64,000 bases of DNA from Mixophyes australis (lineage: Eukaryota; Chordata; Amphibia; Anura; Limnodynastidae). Every line of letters begins with the position of its first letter. Position 1 is the stretch's first letter. The notes under the pieces were generated by a model. It was not told where the DNA came from, did not search any database, and saw only the letters and a program-made list of their open reading frames with translations. Position numbers and translations under genes: made by a program. Positions 44,151-57,558 of the stretch are shown here, one piece after another. Location: assembly GCA_036250195.1 (NCBI GenBank), contig JAVHZZ010000003.1, positions 329,702,194 to 329,766,193 of the forward strand, written 5' to 3'.

Positions 44151-47089
44151 TCTCCTGCTAGAAATACAAGTAAATTATGATGAAAGTAAAAACTACTATT
44201 AATAACTGTTTTACTACATACTCTCTAGACACACCTAAGAATGGTCTGTGGTTCTGTGCCCTCAGGACAGCTATGACCTAGTTCCTATTGATGAAATAAG
44301 ATGAAGATCCAAAATGTTTTATTTTTAACAGTCCTCTGTAAGAAACAGTCACACAGTATAATGTGTGGAAACATACAGGAAATAGACCTACACACACACT
44401 AACAATCGTCTGATTTGTGTCACTTTTACCATGGCCTGCAATAGTGACCAGTGTTAACATTTGGTGCAATATAGTTTATTGCTTTTGTCTATGCTTTTAA
44501 CAGGAGTGTAATTTTTCATTGTCCCTAGATGTACAGTGACTCATTTATGATGGAGGGAAAGCAGAAATGTTAATGTGAAGCTGCCACCAGTTACACGGCC
44601 CTACCCCTATGGAAATAACTTACTTTGAATAATGTTGTAAACATAGAAAATACACTAGAAAGTCCATCAAACATTACTTGAATTGCCAGCTTCACCTTCC
44701 ATTGATAAACCTAAGACAAGCAGAGGAAATGTTCTATTTCTAGAGAGCGGTTTCCAAATGCTTGGTTTCAGAAAAAAAGCAAACCAAAAGAAAAAAACAC
44801 GCTGCAATAATACTAAAAATATAAAATTACAATGTATGTAAGTGTAATAACATATAATGAATAAAAAAATGAGGCATAACATAATTTGTACATTAGAAAA
44901 CTCACATTAATATTAATCTCCTTTAAATAAATTATTCTTGACCATGTTACCAAAATAATATAATTTAATCCCTTGCACAGTAGTACCACAAAATTAATAC
45001 TACTCTCCCAGTCACATCCAATTATATAACAAACAGCAGACAAAAATTACAACTGGTGTCACCATTACTGACCTAGTGCTTCACATCACTCTCAGCAGCC
45101 AATAAACTGCTGAATATCACAAGTAGCTTCATTTTACTGCATTTTCCTTTTCTCTAGGTCACAGAAACACTAGAGTGAAAGGTAAGGACAGCCACAGTTG
45201 CCATTTTGTTGAAGCTAAAATTCATTAAAGTTTATAGGCAGATCCCTACAAAAATGGGTCTTAGACTGCAGACAGATATAGTTATTTTTTATCCTGACAG
45301 GAGAAGAAGGAGGTTCCTAGAAGCCATTTCCTCCTTGTAAACCACAGGACTGTTGTGATTCAAATGTAGGGGGAATTTCTGGGAGACTGGAAACCCTTCC
45401 TGAGGGCACCCCTCAAGAGAGAGCCAGAGGAATGAAATGTCATTACACACATACTGTTGGGGGGAGAATGTGGGATCTAAGAATGACTCAATATAATGAA
45501 AAGCAAACGAACTGCCATAAACAGAGACAGCAACTACTAGTACCTGGCAGACCAAACTCAGCATTCAATTGATAAATATTTTATTATATATATAACTGAC
45601 AGCTGATTCATAAATGGGCACGTACACAGTTTAATTAGATTAAAAAAATCTATAGATAGATTAGATAGATATATATGTTCTCTACTCTTTGTCCAATTAT
45701 AGACAAATGTTAAACCCCCCAAAATATCCCCTTAATAAACTGCTAAAAAAATAATGCAAGTACTGGGCCGATAAATAGACATTCTGACAAGCATTTTTTT
45801 GTGCGCCACTTTGAAGCTCACATTATGCTAGGTCCGATATAGTGATGTTCTATGAGACTGCTCATTCAGTACACAGTACACTATGACGCAGGGAGGCATG
45901 TATTCATAGATGTACAGAGAGCACATTTGTGATGTCATTGTGCTTTATTTTATATTTTACTTAAGGATATGAAGAGGTGACCAGCTGGACGGCCCTATCC
46001 CCAATGCAGAGATTTATATTATGTTTTAGAAAGTTGTAGAAAATACCTCACAGCAAACTTCCAAGAAGAAATCTTCCAGCCACACGCCTGTATTCATGCA
46101 CTCCTAAATTAAATAGAAACAGGAGGCGAAAATTACGATTTCTAACTTTGACATTCAGTGATGTATGTTTTTAACATATACACAACTGACAGCTGATTCA
46201 TAGCATCAGCTCTTGGCAAGATGTTAAAGTACTATTGGAGGGTGTACCTGGCACCTGGGCCACTACTTGGTCAGAGCTATTTGCCAGTTTAAAAAAATCA
46301 AATAAATATGTTAATGTTAAGTGGAAGACATGTAACCCGTAATGCAAAGGCAGAGACAAAAGTTATGTAGAGAACCTTAAGTAGAGAATTAAAGTCACTT
46401 ACCTGTAATTTTTAAATTTTCTCCAGATTTTCCCATTTGTAAGATGAAATAAAACTGGTCTGCTCTCTCTCATAATACATATTTCTGAAAAATACACATC
46501 AGCCTGCGATGAGTCTGTAACATGGTGTGATGTCATCAATCCATGGGGGTGAATGGGATTATTTAATAATATGGTGTAATGATCACACAGGTGGTTTAAC
46601 CTATATCAACCAGTCAGATATGAGCTTTTGTCAGCTTAATGGAAGTTGGACTAGTGGAAACCAATGTTTGAATGATTGCTGCGACTCTCAGTATACGTTT
46701 GCTGGTTGCATCATGCGTTAAGAGCTTTTATACATGGGTGCACTTCCTGGCCCTGTGCCCTAAATTCATAAATTATTGGTCCCATTAAACAGTGAGTCCA
46801 GCATGGCGTAATTTAAAAATATAAATAATTGTTCATTTTGCGGTCAGAAGTTGTATACGCCCGGGAATTTTACTCAAACAGTAGCCGACCCATCAGATCA
46901 TGCAATATTCTGCCAGAATAACCCCATAGGAGGAGAAAAGTTCTGCTGTAGACAATCATGTCACGTCTACCCATCAGATCCATGTAAAGTGTTTGTAAAG
47001 TAGCTGGCTTCTTAGTGCACACTAATCCTGGGTTCCCGGGGTCCTTGTGTCTGACCTGGTTAAAAACTATATATAGTATACAAATAACA

Positions 47090-47355
47090 TTGTCCCATTA
47101 TTCCATACTTTCCTACTTTGGAGATCTCCCATCTGGGAGGGGAGATCTCAATGCAGCTTCCTAGCGGGTGTGGCCACAAAATGGCATATTTAGGCCCCTC
47201 CCCTCTCCACCAGGATGACACAATTAGCCCCACCCCATCCACTTCACCAATGAAGAGGGCAGGATGCAGGAGGTTGCCCTACTCTCCCGGGAGTCCAGGA
47301 GAACTCCCAAAAATTCGGGAGAATCCAGGACATTCCAGGAGAGTAGACAACTATG
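47090..47355. mobile_element. Copy of the 240-bp family (see 12268-12507)
   Basis: ccatactttcctactttgga at the left and gacattccaggagagtagac at the right, with internal gcatatttaggcccctcccc and ctcccgggagtccaggagaa. No clear flank duplication. Confidence 0.6.
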
Positions 47356-47749
47356 CCTTATTCTGGTGAGAACCAGACAAGATTCTCTATCGCTAGTGTT
47401 GGTTATGGATTTGGGAGTGGGAGGGTGGACACATGTGTTTATAAAAATGATTTATTATCAATAACTGTAAAAGGAGCGGCACCCATTGTTATCAGTTTTA
47501 GAGATGACGTTCATGATTGCTGTATGTTCTTTCTACTAGGTTTTAGGTTGGACATATGTTAATATACATGAAATCAAAATATAAATGAAAAAACATATGT
47601 TTATGAGCATTTTTAAATGTACCTGCTTAGCACATATTAATATACAACTACCTATAAGGCCCAAAGGGTGCTGTGTGAATTCACTTTTGCTGTAACAGCA
47701 TGTTAAAAAGGGTAAAATTAACCATTTTTTGAAGTATATACACACATTG

Positions 47750-48540
47750 AAGATTCTTCCATTCTTCCATTGTACTTCAGTCACACTGAACTAGTCTTTG
47801 AATTTCTTAAATTGATAACATTTCTTAAAGTGATACACACCATTGTTTGGGGTACTGCTGGTACTTGCTTTGAATTTCTAAAAGGTATACACACTAAGGG
47901 AATAGAATTGTTTTTTTTAGCAGTACTGCGATCACACTAAACTGGTGTTTATATCTCTTAATGGTTTTCACACCAAGTGAAAACTCTCTGGGTACCGCAG
48001 TCACACTGAACTAGTCTCTGAATTCCTTAAAGTTAAACACACTAGAAGAAGAGGATTGTGTTTTGGGGGGTACTGTAGTAACACTGAACAAGTCTTTGGC
48101 TTTATTTTAGGTATACTTAGAAGGGAAGAACATTTTTTGTGGATACTGCAGTCACACTAACCGACCAATTGAGTTTGTTAATCGTATGCACACACTAGGG
48201 AAGACTACTTATATTTTGGGGTACTGCAGTCACACTGAACTAGTCTTTGAATTTCTTAACGATATACACAGGAAGAAAAGTTTTAGGGTACAGCGGTCAC
48301 ACTAGATATATACACAAAGTGAAGATAATTGTATTTTAGGGGTTCTGCTGGCACACAGAACTAGTATTTACAATTTGTGAAGGTATAGACACCAAGAGAA
48401 AACTGTTCCATTATTTTGGATGTTCTGCAGTCACAATGACCTAGTTTTTACATTTCTTATAGGCATACACACAAAGGGAAGAGAATTTTGGTGGGCATTG
48501 CAGTCACACTGAACTAGTTTTTGAATATTTTAAAGGTATA
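47750..48540. repeat. Degenerate tandem repeats, ~70-110-bp period
   Basis: gtcacactgaactagt followed by ctttgaatttcttaaa and a tatacacac segment recurs about eight times with heavy divergence. No coding potential. Confidence 0.75.
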
Positions 48541-48789
48541 GAAATAGTGTCAGACTGGGGCATGAAGGGCTCACCCAGGAATAGCAATGGTAAGGGCTCT
48601 AAAGGGACATGGCAAGTCGTCAGAGGGACGTGACCAGCTACTGGAAGGGGTAAGAAAAGAAGAATCACTGCCCCGGTCACTTTACCTAAGTGATTTCTCT
48701 ATTCGTCTAGCAGTGTCAATGACTGTCCTGTTCTCTCTTACCTGTTCTTGAGACTTGCACTCTCTGCTACTGTTGGTGTTGAAACTCAA

Positions 48790-49750
48790 TAGAAATTTGT
48801 CTGGATCCTGGAATGTTGAGGCCCTAATTGGAAAAAGGAATAGGTACATGAAATATGGTAATATGGAGTGATCCCACTAGGCCTCCCTCCCCCAATACCA
48901 ACCCTGGAACAAAAGCAATAGCACCCACATTTAATAAATAGGCATCATTCTCCCAACATGCCCTCACATTAAATGAATAGTATTCACATTTATCACAATT
49001 AATAAATAAGCCTATCCCCACCCCACAATTAGCCCTGACATTATATAATTAGTATTCACATTTTATCAATAGCCCTCCTGTGACTGACACTGTAGGAAAA
49101 AAGGTGTAAGCTAGCAATTAATACTTGAATATGAGTACAATTCTTGTCCACTGCTTGCAATGGCATGATTAACACATTATAACATGAACAATAAAGGATG
49201 TTGTACAGCAGTTTTATTGCTTACCTGGTACAGGCATCATCTTCACAGTTTTCAAGCTACCCCTGGGCCATGGTGGTTCCTCTGCTATGATGTGTGAGGA
49301 CACAACAGTGCCTACTTTCATCATAAATAATGGGACCCTTCCTTCTGTCCCCTGTGCTTTTTTCCACGCAGTCAAATCTGCATACAGATTTGGACTCTCT
49401 TTCACGCCTCCTTGTGTAGTGTTTTCAGCTGGTGGTGCAGTAGACACTTGTCACTTGTACTTCTCTCCTCTCTCTGTCTTCCATCTCCTTAAAATTTCTT
49501 ATAAAAACTGTTTAACTATCTGCTTTCAGCAAATCAGTAAACATCTGTTTTCTTGTGACATTTTTGGATGCTGTTGTTTTTTTTCTTTTGCTTCTGAACC
49601 GTCCGATGTGGCCCCTGTTGTCCTCCGGTAATCCTACATCTTCCAACTGTCCGATGTGGCCCCTGTTATCCTCGGATAATCCTACATCTTCCAAGAACAT
49701 GGATATAACATCAAGTATAAGTACCATGGAAAAAGAGATATTTGACTAAA
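48790..49750. repeat. Triplicated module, unit 1
   Basis: Anchored by tggatcctggaatgttgagg (about 48803). It contains ggcctccctcccccaatacc, cacatttaataaataggcat, a gtgaggacacaacagt segment and a 48-bp minisatellite (two copies of tgtccgatgtggcccctgtt). The open frame at 49287-49631 carries a 3-base insertion (TTVPTFI) relative to units 2 and 3. Confidence 0.85.
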
Positions 49751-49759
49751 GCCAAAGAC

Positions 49760-50875
49760 TTTATGGAAACAAAATGTACTATGTCAATGACTGTCCTGCT
49801 CTTTCCTACCTGTTGTTGAGGCTTGCACTCTCTGCTACTGCTGGTGTTTAAACTCAATAAAAATCTGTCTGGATCCTGGAATGTTGAGACCCTAATTGGA
49901 AAAAGGAATGGGTACATGAAATATGGTAATATGGAGTGATCCCACTAGGCCTCCCTCCCCCAATACCAACCCTGGAACAAAAGCAATAGCACCCACATTT
50001 AATAAATAGGCATCATTCCCCCAACATGCCCTCACATTAAATGAATAGTATTCACATTAAGCACATTTAATAAATAAGCCTACCCCCACCCCACAATTAG
50101 CCCTGGCATTATATAATTGGTATTCACATTTTATCAATAGCCCTCCTGTGACAGACACTGTAGGGAAAAAGGTGTAAGCTAGCAATTAATACTTGAATAT
50201 GAGTACAATTCTTGTCCACTGCTTGCAATGGCATGATTAACACATTATAACATGAACAATAAAGGATGTTGTACAGCAGTTTTATTGCTTACCTGGTTCA
50301 GTTTTCAAGCTACCCCAGGGCACGCTGGTTCCTCTGCTATGGTGTGTGAGGACACAACAGTTACTTTCATCATAAATAATGGGACCCTTCCTTCTGTCCC
50401 CTGTGCTTTTTTCCACACAGTCAAATCTGCATACAGATTTGGACTCTCTTTCACGCCTCCTTGTGTAGTGTTTTCAGCTGGTGGTGCAGTAGACACTTGT
50501 CACTTGTACTTCTCTCCTCTCTCTGTCTTCCATCTCCTTAAAATTTCTTATAAAAACTGTTTAACTATCTGCTTTCAGCAAATCAGTAAACATCTGTTAT
50601 CTTGTGACATTTTTTGGATGCTGTTTTTTTTTTCTTTTGCTTCTGAACTATCCGATGTGGCCCCTGTTGTCCTCGGGTAATCCTACATCTTCCAACTGTC
50701 CGATGTGGCCCCTGACGTCCTCGGGTAATCCTACATCTTCCAACTGTCCGATGTGGCCCCTGACGTCCTCGGGTAATCCTACATCTTCCAACTGTCCGAG
50801 TAACACAGTCATGCCCCATACTGTACTCCCATCCTCTCCCAGCTTACATAGCGGTGTACCTTTCAAACGCTGACA
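49760..50875. repeat. Triplicated module, unit 2
   Basis: Starts about 1,068 bp after unit 1 (anchor near 49871). Very similar throughout, but with three copies of the 48-bp minisatellite at 50650-50800. Open on both strands over the conserved core. Confidence 0.88.
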
Positions 50876-51049
50876 ATTCTTTTTAATGATTCAAGATTTC
50901 TTGCCTGCAGAGAATGATATTTGGTCAAATGATGCAATTTCATAAATAGAAACATGCACATCCAGTCCGCTCATATTTCACTTATTTTATCTACAGCAGA
51001 TTGACCCAGCAGTGGGAATACCTCAGAGGGACATCTCTTTTCATCTATA
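50876..51049. repeat. Zinc-finger upstream module copy
   Basis: Matches 43155-43330 (cttgcctgcagagaatgata, catgcacatccagtccgctc, cctcagagggacatctcttt). Confidence 0.75.
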
Positions 51050-51245
51050 ATAGATTCATGTGAGATTCTCCAGGAGAAAAACCCATTATCCAAAATATAC
51101 ATCTAGTGCTTCACAGTGCAGCTATTTCACCTGATCTTTCTGATAATTAAGGAATGTTCCTCTGATAACTTTTATAGCTTATGCAGGTAATAGAACATTT
51201 CCCTGTTCTAAATGTGGTAAATGTTTTACACATCAATCAATCTTT
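51050..51245 (+). pseudogene. Second C2H2 zinc-finger remnant
   Basis: Same order as 43351-43640, ending in a FPCSKCGKCFTHQSIF finger start that is cut off where the third triplicated module begins. The spacer carries stops. Confidence 0.78.
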
Positions 51246-51249
51246 ATGG

Positions 51250-52318
51250 AAACAAAATGTACTATGTCAATGACTGTCCTGCTCTCTCCTACCTGTTGTT
51301 GAGGCTTGCACTCTCTGCTACTGCTGGTGTTTAAACTCAATAAAAATTTGTCTGGATCCTGGAATGTTGAGACCCTAATTGTAAAAAGGAATGGGTACAT
51401 GAAATATGGTAATATGGAGTGATCCCACTAGGCCTCCCTCCCCCAATACCAACCCTGGAATAAAAGCAATAGCACCCACATTTAATAAATAGGCATCATT
51501 CCCCCAACATGCCCTCACATTAAATGAATAGTATTCACATTAAGCACATTTAATAAATAAGCCTACCCCCACCCCACAATTAGCCCTGACATTATATAAT
51601 CGGTATTCACATTTTATCAATAGCCCTCCTGTGACAGACACTGTAGGGAAAAAGGTGTAAGCTAGCAATTAATACTTGAATATGAGTACAATTCTTGTCC
51701 ACTGCTTGCAATGGCATGATTAACACATTATAACATGAACAATAAAGGATGTTGTACAGCAGTTTTATTGCTTACCTGGTACAGGAATCATCTTCAGTTT
51801 TCAAGCTACCCCTGGGCACGCTGGTTCCTCTGCTATGGTGTGTGAGGACACAACAGTTACTTTCATCATAAATAATGGGACCCTTCCTTCTGTCCCCTGT
51901 GCTTTTTTCCACGCAGTCAAATCTGCATACAGATTTGGACTCTCTTTCACGCCTCCTTGTGTAGTGTTTTCAGCTGGTGGTGCAGTAGACACTTGTCACT
52001 TGTACTTCTCTCCTCTCTCTGTCTTCCATCTCCTTAAAATTTCTTATAAAAACTGTTTAACTATCTGCTTTCAGCAAATCAGTTAACCTCTGTTTTCTTG
52101 TGACATTTTTTGGATGCTGTTTTTTTTTTTTTTTGCTTCTGAACTGTCCGATGTGGCCCCTGTTGTCCTCGGGTAATCCTACATCTTCCAACTGTCCAAT
52201 ATGGCCCCTGTCGTCCTCGGGTAATCCTACATCTTCCAACTGTCCGAGTAACACAGTCATGCCCCATACTGTACTCCCATCCTCTCCCAGCTTACATAGC
52301 GGTGTCCTTTTCAAATGC
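51250..52318. repeat. Triplicated module, unit 3
   Basis: Anchor near 51354, about 1,484 bp after that of unit 2. Same content with two 48-bp minisatellite units. Confidence 0.87.
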
Positions 52319-52779
52319 TGACAATTCTTTTTAATGATTCAAGATTTCTTGCCTGCAGAGAATAATATTTGGTCAAATGATGCAATTTCATAAATAGAAA
52401 CATGCACATCCAGTCCGCTCATATTTCACTTATTTTATCTACAGCAGATTGACCCAGCAGTGGGAATACCTCAGAGGGACATCTCTTTTCATCTATAATA
52501 GATTCATATGAGATTCTCCAGGAGAAAAACCCATTATCTAACAATTGGGCCTTTTTGTAAGAACATGGATATAACATCAAGTAGAAGTACCATGGAAAAA
52601 GAGATATTTGACTAAAGCCAAAGACTTTATGGAAACAAAATGTACTATGAATCAATATAAAAGATTCATCTTTCATCCAAATCTTCCTCCTGATGGAAAC
52701 AGTACTATCATTTTAATACGCACCACCAGACTGGCCTGGACATCACACAGATGGTGGCGGCGATGGATCCATTTTGTGT

Positions 52780-52922
52780 TGACATCTCATCCGGTTCTCC
52801 TTCTATTGCCCATTATTCGCTCTCCTTCTCCTCTACCTCTACTCTTCTCTTTACTTGTCTTCCCCTGCTCTTCTTTCTTTCCTTCATCCTCATCTTTTTC
52901 TTCAATAGTGTCAGTTTCCTGA
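52780..52922. repeat. Polypyrimidine tract
   Basis: Shorter counterpart of 43915-44150, ending in the same tcttcaatagtgtcagt. Confidence 0.85.
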
Positions 52923-53339
52923 TAGAAATACAAGTGAATTAAGTTGATAATAATAACTACTTTACCATTACACACTGTGACATATTGTATGCTGTGCATT
53001 TCTGTGTATAAGGTGTATTGTGAAATAACTGGGCATAATGGCTTTTCCATTGGGAAAAACGTTTTACGGATTCACCTTTTATGCAAACTCTACTATTGTA
53101 TACACAGCAAACGTATGACAGCAGTTTTGTACTGTGAATGTCCCTTTTTAGTAATATAGAACTGTAGCTGTACAAGACTAATATGTGTGTACAGTATGTG
53201 CATCTACTGCTATAAAATAGATACGAACTATTAGTACCTGGCAGACCATGCCAGCCTAGAATTGAATTGATGAACTTATCTTTTATTGTATCTATTACTG
53301 ACAGCTGATTCATACATGGACACATCCACAATATATGTA

Positions 53340-53342
<3 letters not shown>

Positions 53343-53386
<44 letters not shown>
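53343..53386. repeat. (TA)n microsatellite
   Basis: About 22 TA units, expanded relative to the short tatata run at the matching place in block A (about 45585). Confidence 0.95.
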
Positions 53387-53391
<5 letters not shown>

Positions 53392-54918
53392 TGATATATC
53401 GTTTCTCCTCTCTTGGTCCATCATAGTCATACTACACCCCTTAAAAAATTGCTAGAGAAATAATGCAGCTGGGCCTGTACATGCATGCACATTTTGCGCC
53501 ATTTTTGAACCTTGTGTAATGCTAGGTACAATATAAAGACACTCTATGCCAATGCTCACTCAATACACATAATATGTCGCAGAATAGCATGTATCCCTAG
53601 ATGTACAGTGAGTACATTTCTGATGTCAGTGTGCTTCATTTGGCATTATGCTTAATGATATGACCGGCTGGACAGCCCTATCCTAAGTGGGGATATTTAT
53701 ATTATTTTTTAGAAAGTTGTAGAAAATACCTCATAGCAATTTTGCAAGAAGAAATCTTCCAGCCATACGTCAGTGGTCACGCGCTGCTAAATTAAAAGGA
53801 AACAAGAGACAGAAATGCCAGTTTCCAACTTTGACGTCTAGTGATGGATTATACAGTTTAACATATACACAACTGACAGCTGATTCACAGTACCAGCTCT
53901 GGGCAAGATATTATTGAACTATCGGAGGGTGTACCTGGCTACTACTTGGTCAGGTCTATTGCCTACTGATTAAAACATGGAATACATATGTTAATGTAAA
54001 GGGCCAGACATGTAACCTGTAAGGAACAGGCAGAGATAAAGTAGAGAATCTTAAGTGGAGAATTACCTGAATTTTTGCCATTTTCTCCAGATATGCTCCA
54101 ATTTTTAAGAGGAAATAAAACTGGACTGCTCTCTCTCACAGCAAGATAGAAATATGTCTGACAAATACACCAACAAGGAGTCTGTGACATATTGTAATAT
54201 CATGAATCCATTGCACCATATTATATAATAAGGTGTAATGATCACACAGGTGGTTTAACCTATATCAACCAGTCAGATATGAGCTTGGGTCAGTTTAATG
54301 AAAGTTGGACTAGTGAAAACCAATGTTTGAATGATTGCTGTGGTTCTCAGTATACTTTTGCTGGTTGCATCATGCGTCAATAGCTTTTACACATGGCTGG
54401 TCTTCCTAGTCTTGTGCCCTAAATTCATAAAATTGGTCCCATTAAAAGGTGAGTCCAGCTTGCAGATATTTATTCAAACAGTTGTCAAAATCATCAAATC
54501 AGATCATGCAATATATAACCAGAATAACCCCATAGGAAGATAAAAGTTCTGCTGTAGAGAATCATGTTACGTCTGCCAGCCAGATCCATGTAAAGTGTCT
54601 GTAAAGTAGCTGGCTTCTCAGTGCACACTAATCCTGGGTTGTGTCTGACCTGGTTATAAACTATATATACAAATCACGTAGTCCACTTATTCTAGTGGGA
54701 GCTAGACAAGGTTCTCATTCGCTAGTGTGGGAGGGTTGACACACGTGTTTTTTAAAATTATTTATTACCAATATCTGTGACAGGCGGGACACCCATCATT
54801 ACGAGTTTTAAAGATGATGTTTCTGATTGCTGTATGTTTAATATAGACACATTTATGCATCAGACATAAGTTGATGTTAATACCTGTATCTTTTGCGCTC
54901 TCTCTCCCTCTATATATA

Positions 54919-56477
54919 CAGTCATGGCCAAAAGTTTTGAGAATGACAGAAATATTATTTTTCACAAAATTTGCTGTATCAGTTTTTATGATGGCAATTT
55001 GCATATACTTCAGAATGTCATGAAGAGTGAATAGATGAATTGCAATTAATTTCAAAGTCCCTCTTTGCTATGACAATAAACGTTATACCAAAAACAACAT
55101 TTCCACTGCATTTCAGCCCTGCCACAAAAAAGGCAGCTGACATCAGGTCAGGGATTCTCTCGTTAACACAGGTGAGAGTGTTGACAAAGACAAGGCTGGA
55201 GATCACTCTGTCATGCTGAGTGAGATAAAATAACAGACTGGAAGCTTTAAAGGAGGGTGGTGCTTGAAATCATTGTTCTTCCTCTGTTAACCATGGTTAC
55301 CTTCAAGGAAACATGTGCAGTCATCATTGATTTGCACAAAAAGGGCTTCTCAGTCAAGGATATTGCAGCTAGTAAGATTGCCCCTAAATCAATCATTTAT
55401 CAGATCATCAAGAACTTTAAGGAGAGAGGTTCAATAGTTGTGAAGAAGGCTTCAGGGAGCCAAAGAACGTCCAGCAAGTGCCAGGACCGTCTCCTAAAGT
55501 TGATTTAGCATCAGGATCGGGGCACCACCAGTGCAGAACTTGCTCAGGAATGGCAGCAGGCCGGTGTGAGTGCATCTGCATGCACAGTGAAGTGAAGACT
55601 TTTAGAGGATTGCCTGGTGTCAAGAAGCTCAGCAAATAAGCCACTTCTCTCCAGGAAAAACAACAAGGACAGACTGATATTCTGTATAAGGTACATGGAT
55701 TGGACTGCTGAGGACTGGGGTAAAGTCATTTTCTCTGATGAATCCTCTTTCAGATTGTTTGGGGCATCTGGAAAAACGCTTGTCTGGAGAAGGAAAGGTG
55801 AGCGCTAACATCAGTCCTGTGTCATGCCAATAGTAAAGCATCCTGAGACCATTCATGTGTGGGGTTGCTTCTCAGCCAAGGGAGTAGGCTCACTCACAAT
55901 TTTGCCTAAGAACACAGCCATGAATAAAGAATGGTACAAACACATCCTCCAAGAGCAACTTCTCCCAACCATCCAAGAACAGTTTGGTGACGGACAATGA
56001 CTTTTCTAGCATGATGGAGCACCTTGCCATAAGGCAAAAGTGATAACTAAGTGGTTTGGGGATCAAAACATCAAAAATGTATGTCCATGGCCAGGAAACT
56101 CCCCAGACCTTAATCCCATTGAGAACTTGTGGTCAATCCTCAAGAGGTGGGTGGACAAACAAAAACCCACAAATTCTGACAAACTCCAAGCATTGATTAG
56201 GCAAGAATGGGCGGCCATCAGTCAGTATGTGGCACAGAAGTGGATTGACAACATGCCAGGGCCACTTGCAGAGGTCTTCAAAAAGAAGGGTCAATACTGC
56301 AAATATTGACTCTTTGCATAAACTTGTAATGTAATTGTCAATAACACTTATGAAATGCTTGTAATTTTACTTCAGTATACCACAGCAACATCTGACAAAA
56401 AGGTCTAAAAACACCGAAGCAGCAAACTTTGTGAAAACCAATACTTGTGTCATTCTCAAAACTTTTGGCCATGACTG
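54919..56477 (+). mobile_element. Tc1-type DNA transposon, 1.56 kb
   Basis: Terminal inverted repeats start CAGTCATGGCCAAAAGTTTT and are perfect for about 30 bp and imperfect for about 60. TA lies on each side (54917-54918, 56478-56479), the Tc1/mariner target duplication. It carries one dead transposase gene. Confidence 0.95.
55293..56309 (+). pseudogene. Tc1-family transposase, inactivated by five stops
   Basis: The full 338-codon frame is intact apart from in-frame stops at 55506, 55593, 55806, 55998 and 56007; no net frameshift. The N-terminal helix-turn-helix is visible (LHKKGFSVKDIA, then IYQIIKNFKERGS). The catalytic Asp residues lie in FSDES and HDGAPCH and the Glu in NPIENLW, with 35 residues between the last two by my count (DD35E rather than the common DD34E). 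Several stops can be explained by single C-to-T or G-to-A changes from Arg, Gln or Trp codons. Product would have been a nuclear transposase binding the inverted repeats. Confidence 0.93.
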
Positions 56478-56479
56478 TA

Positions 56480-56995
56480 TATGTATACACTAGATTGAAA
56501 GTTGGACATGCAGCTCTAAAACATATAGGTATATAAGTTTTTTTTACGTCTATTCTCTCAGCCCATATTTAAATACAACTATCAATGAAACCCAAAATGT
56601 GCTGTATGGATTATTTTTTTGCTGTAATAGCTCAATGGGATGGGAAGTCTGGAAAATAATTGACCCTGCAAGACTTCGCATAATTAAAGTTTAAAAGAAA
56701 ACTTAACAATAGAGCATTTGGTTCATAGGAGTTCCATTTATTTTGTCTTTAATGATTTTATTTCAATCCTTTAGGAAAATTTTTGAAGTGTATTTGAATT
56801 AAGAATAGCTATCTTAACCGAATATACAATTTTAAAAATTGATCCTCTCCCCAGTATATCGTCAGTGGGTCATATGGGCATAGGATTCCTGTTATAACAT
56901 ATTATTTCTGCCCACCCACCACAGGAGGCCCGTTTTCCCTTCATTCTGTTCTCTGTGTTTTTTTCCCAATCACATATCTCTGAATAGAGTGTTCG
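56480..56995. other. No gene seen
   Basis: AT-rich flank after the Tc1 element. Confidence 0.5.
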
Positions 56996-57120
56996 GGGTA
57001 AATGTATCAAGCTGCGAGTTACCATCGAGTTTGAAAAGTGGAGATGTTGCCTATAGCACCCAATTAGATTCTAGTTATCATTTATTTAGTATATTCTACA
57101 AAATGATTGCTAGAATGTGA
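56996..57120. mobile_element. Left half of the palindromic MITE seen at position 1
   Basis: cggggtaaatgtatcaagct then gtggagatgttgcctatagc; stops near 57120 without the second arm. Confidence 0.65.
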
Positions 57121-57264
57121 CTGGTGTTTTTATACAAAATATAATTGCACATAAAAAGAGAAAAAGTATAAACGAGGTTGACAAAGGAGTATAAAAAAAA
57201 AAGGAGGTTGACAAAGCAAACATGAGACAAAGGGTAGAGCTTACATTTTAGACACATATCTATA

Positions 57265-57558
57265 TCATTCTTTCCTACTTTATCAATTTGCCTTCCGGGA
57301 GGCCAGGTGGCGTGTGGGGGTGGGGCTTGGAGAATCACTCGGAGAACTAAACCCTGTCCCATAAGCTGTCATCATCATTTTGTCCTATACCAGCAGGGGG
57401 CAGGGCCACAATGATGCGTGAATTGCCACACTGAGCCTTGCCCCCTCCATTTAACATACCAGACTGTCCGGGAGGTAACCCTGCTCTCCAAGGAGTCCGG
57501 GAGGACTCCCAGAAATTCTGGAGTCTCCCGGACATTCCAGGAGAGTAGGTAACCATGA
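57265..57558. mobile_element. Copy of the 240-bp family (see 12268-12507)
   Basis: tttcctactttatcaatttg at the left and ggacattccaggagagtagg at the right, with internal gggaggactcccagaaattc. The flanks share only a weak atctata. Confidence 0.65.

Larger units (their letters stand above)
43041..47560. repeat. Segmental duplication block A
   Basis: Shares ordered segments with 52320-54850: cttgcctgcagagaacgata (43158 against about 52349), the catgttgacatctcac segment (43900 against about 52776), the acagtgtgtcagtctcctg-type tract ends, gttgtagaaaatacctca (46033 against 53714), and ggtggtttaacctatatcaa (46590 against 54250). The offset falls from about 9.2 to 7.7 kb, so indels have accumulated since duplication. 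Confidence 0.8.
52320..54850. repeat. Segmental duplication block B
   Basis: Counterpart of 43155-47560. It includes a third, very short zinc-finger spacer remnant (to about 52540), the pyrimidine tract, and the ggtggtttaacctatatcaa segment at 54250. It lacks about 1.5 kb present in block A. Confidence 0.8.

Noticed and set aside
46527..46721. 64-codon cysteine-containing frame as a small secreted protein
   Set aside because: The duplicated copy near 54240 does not keep the same open frame, so conservation is not supported.
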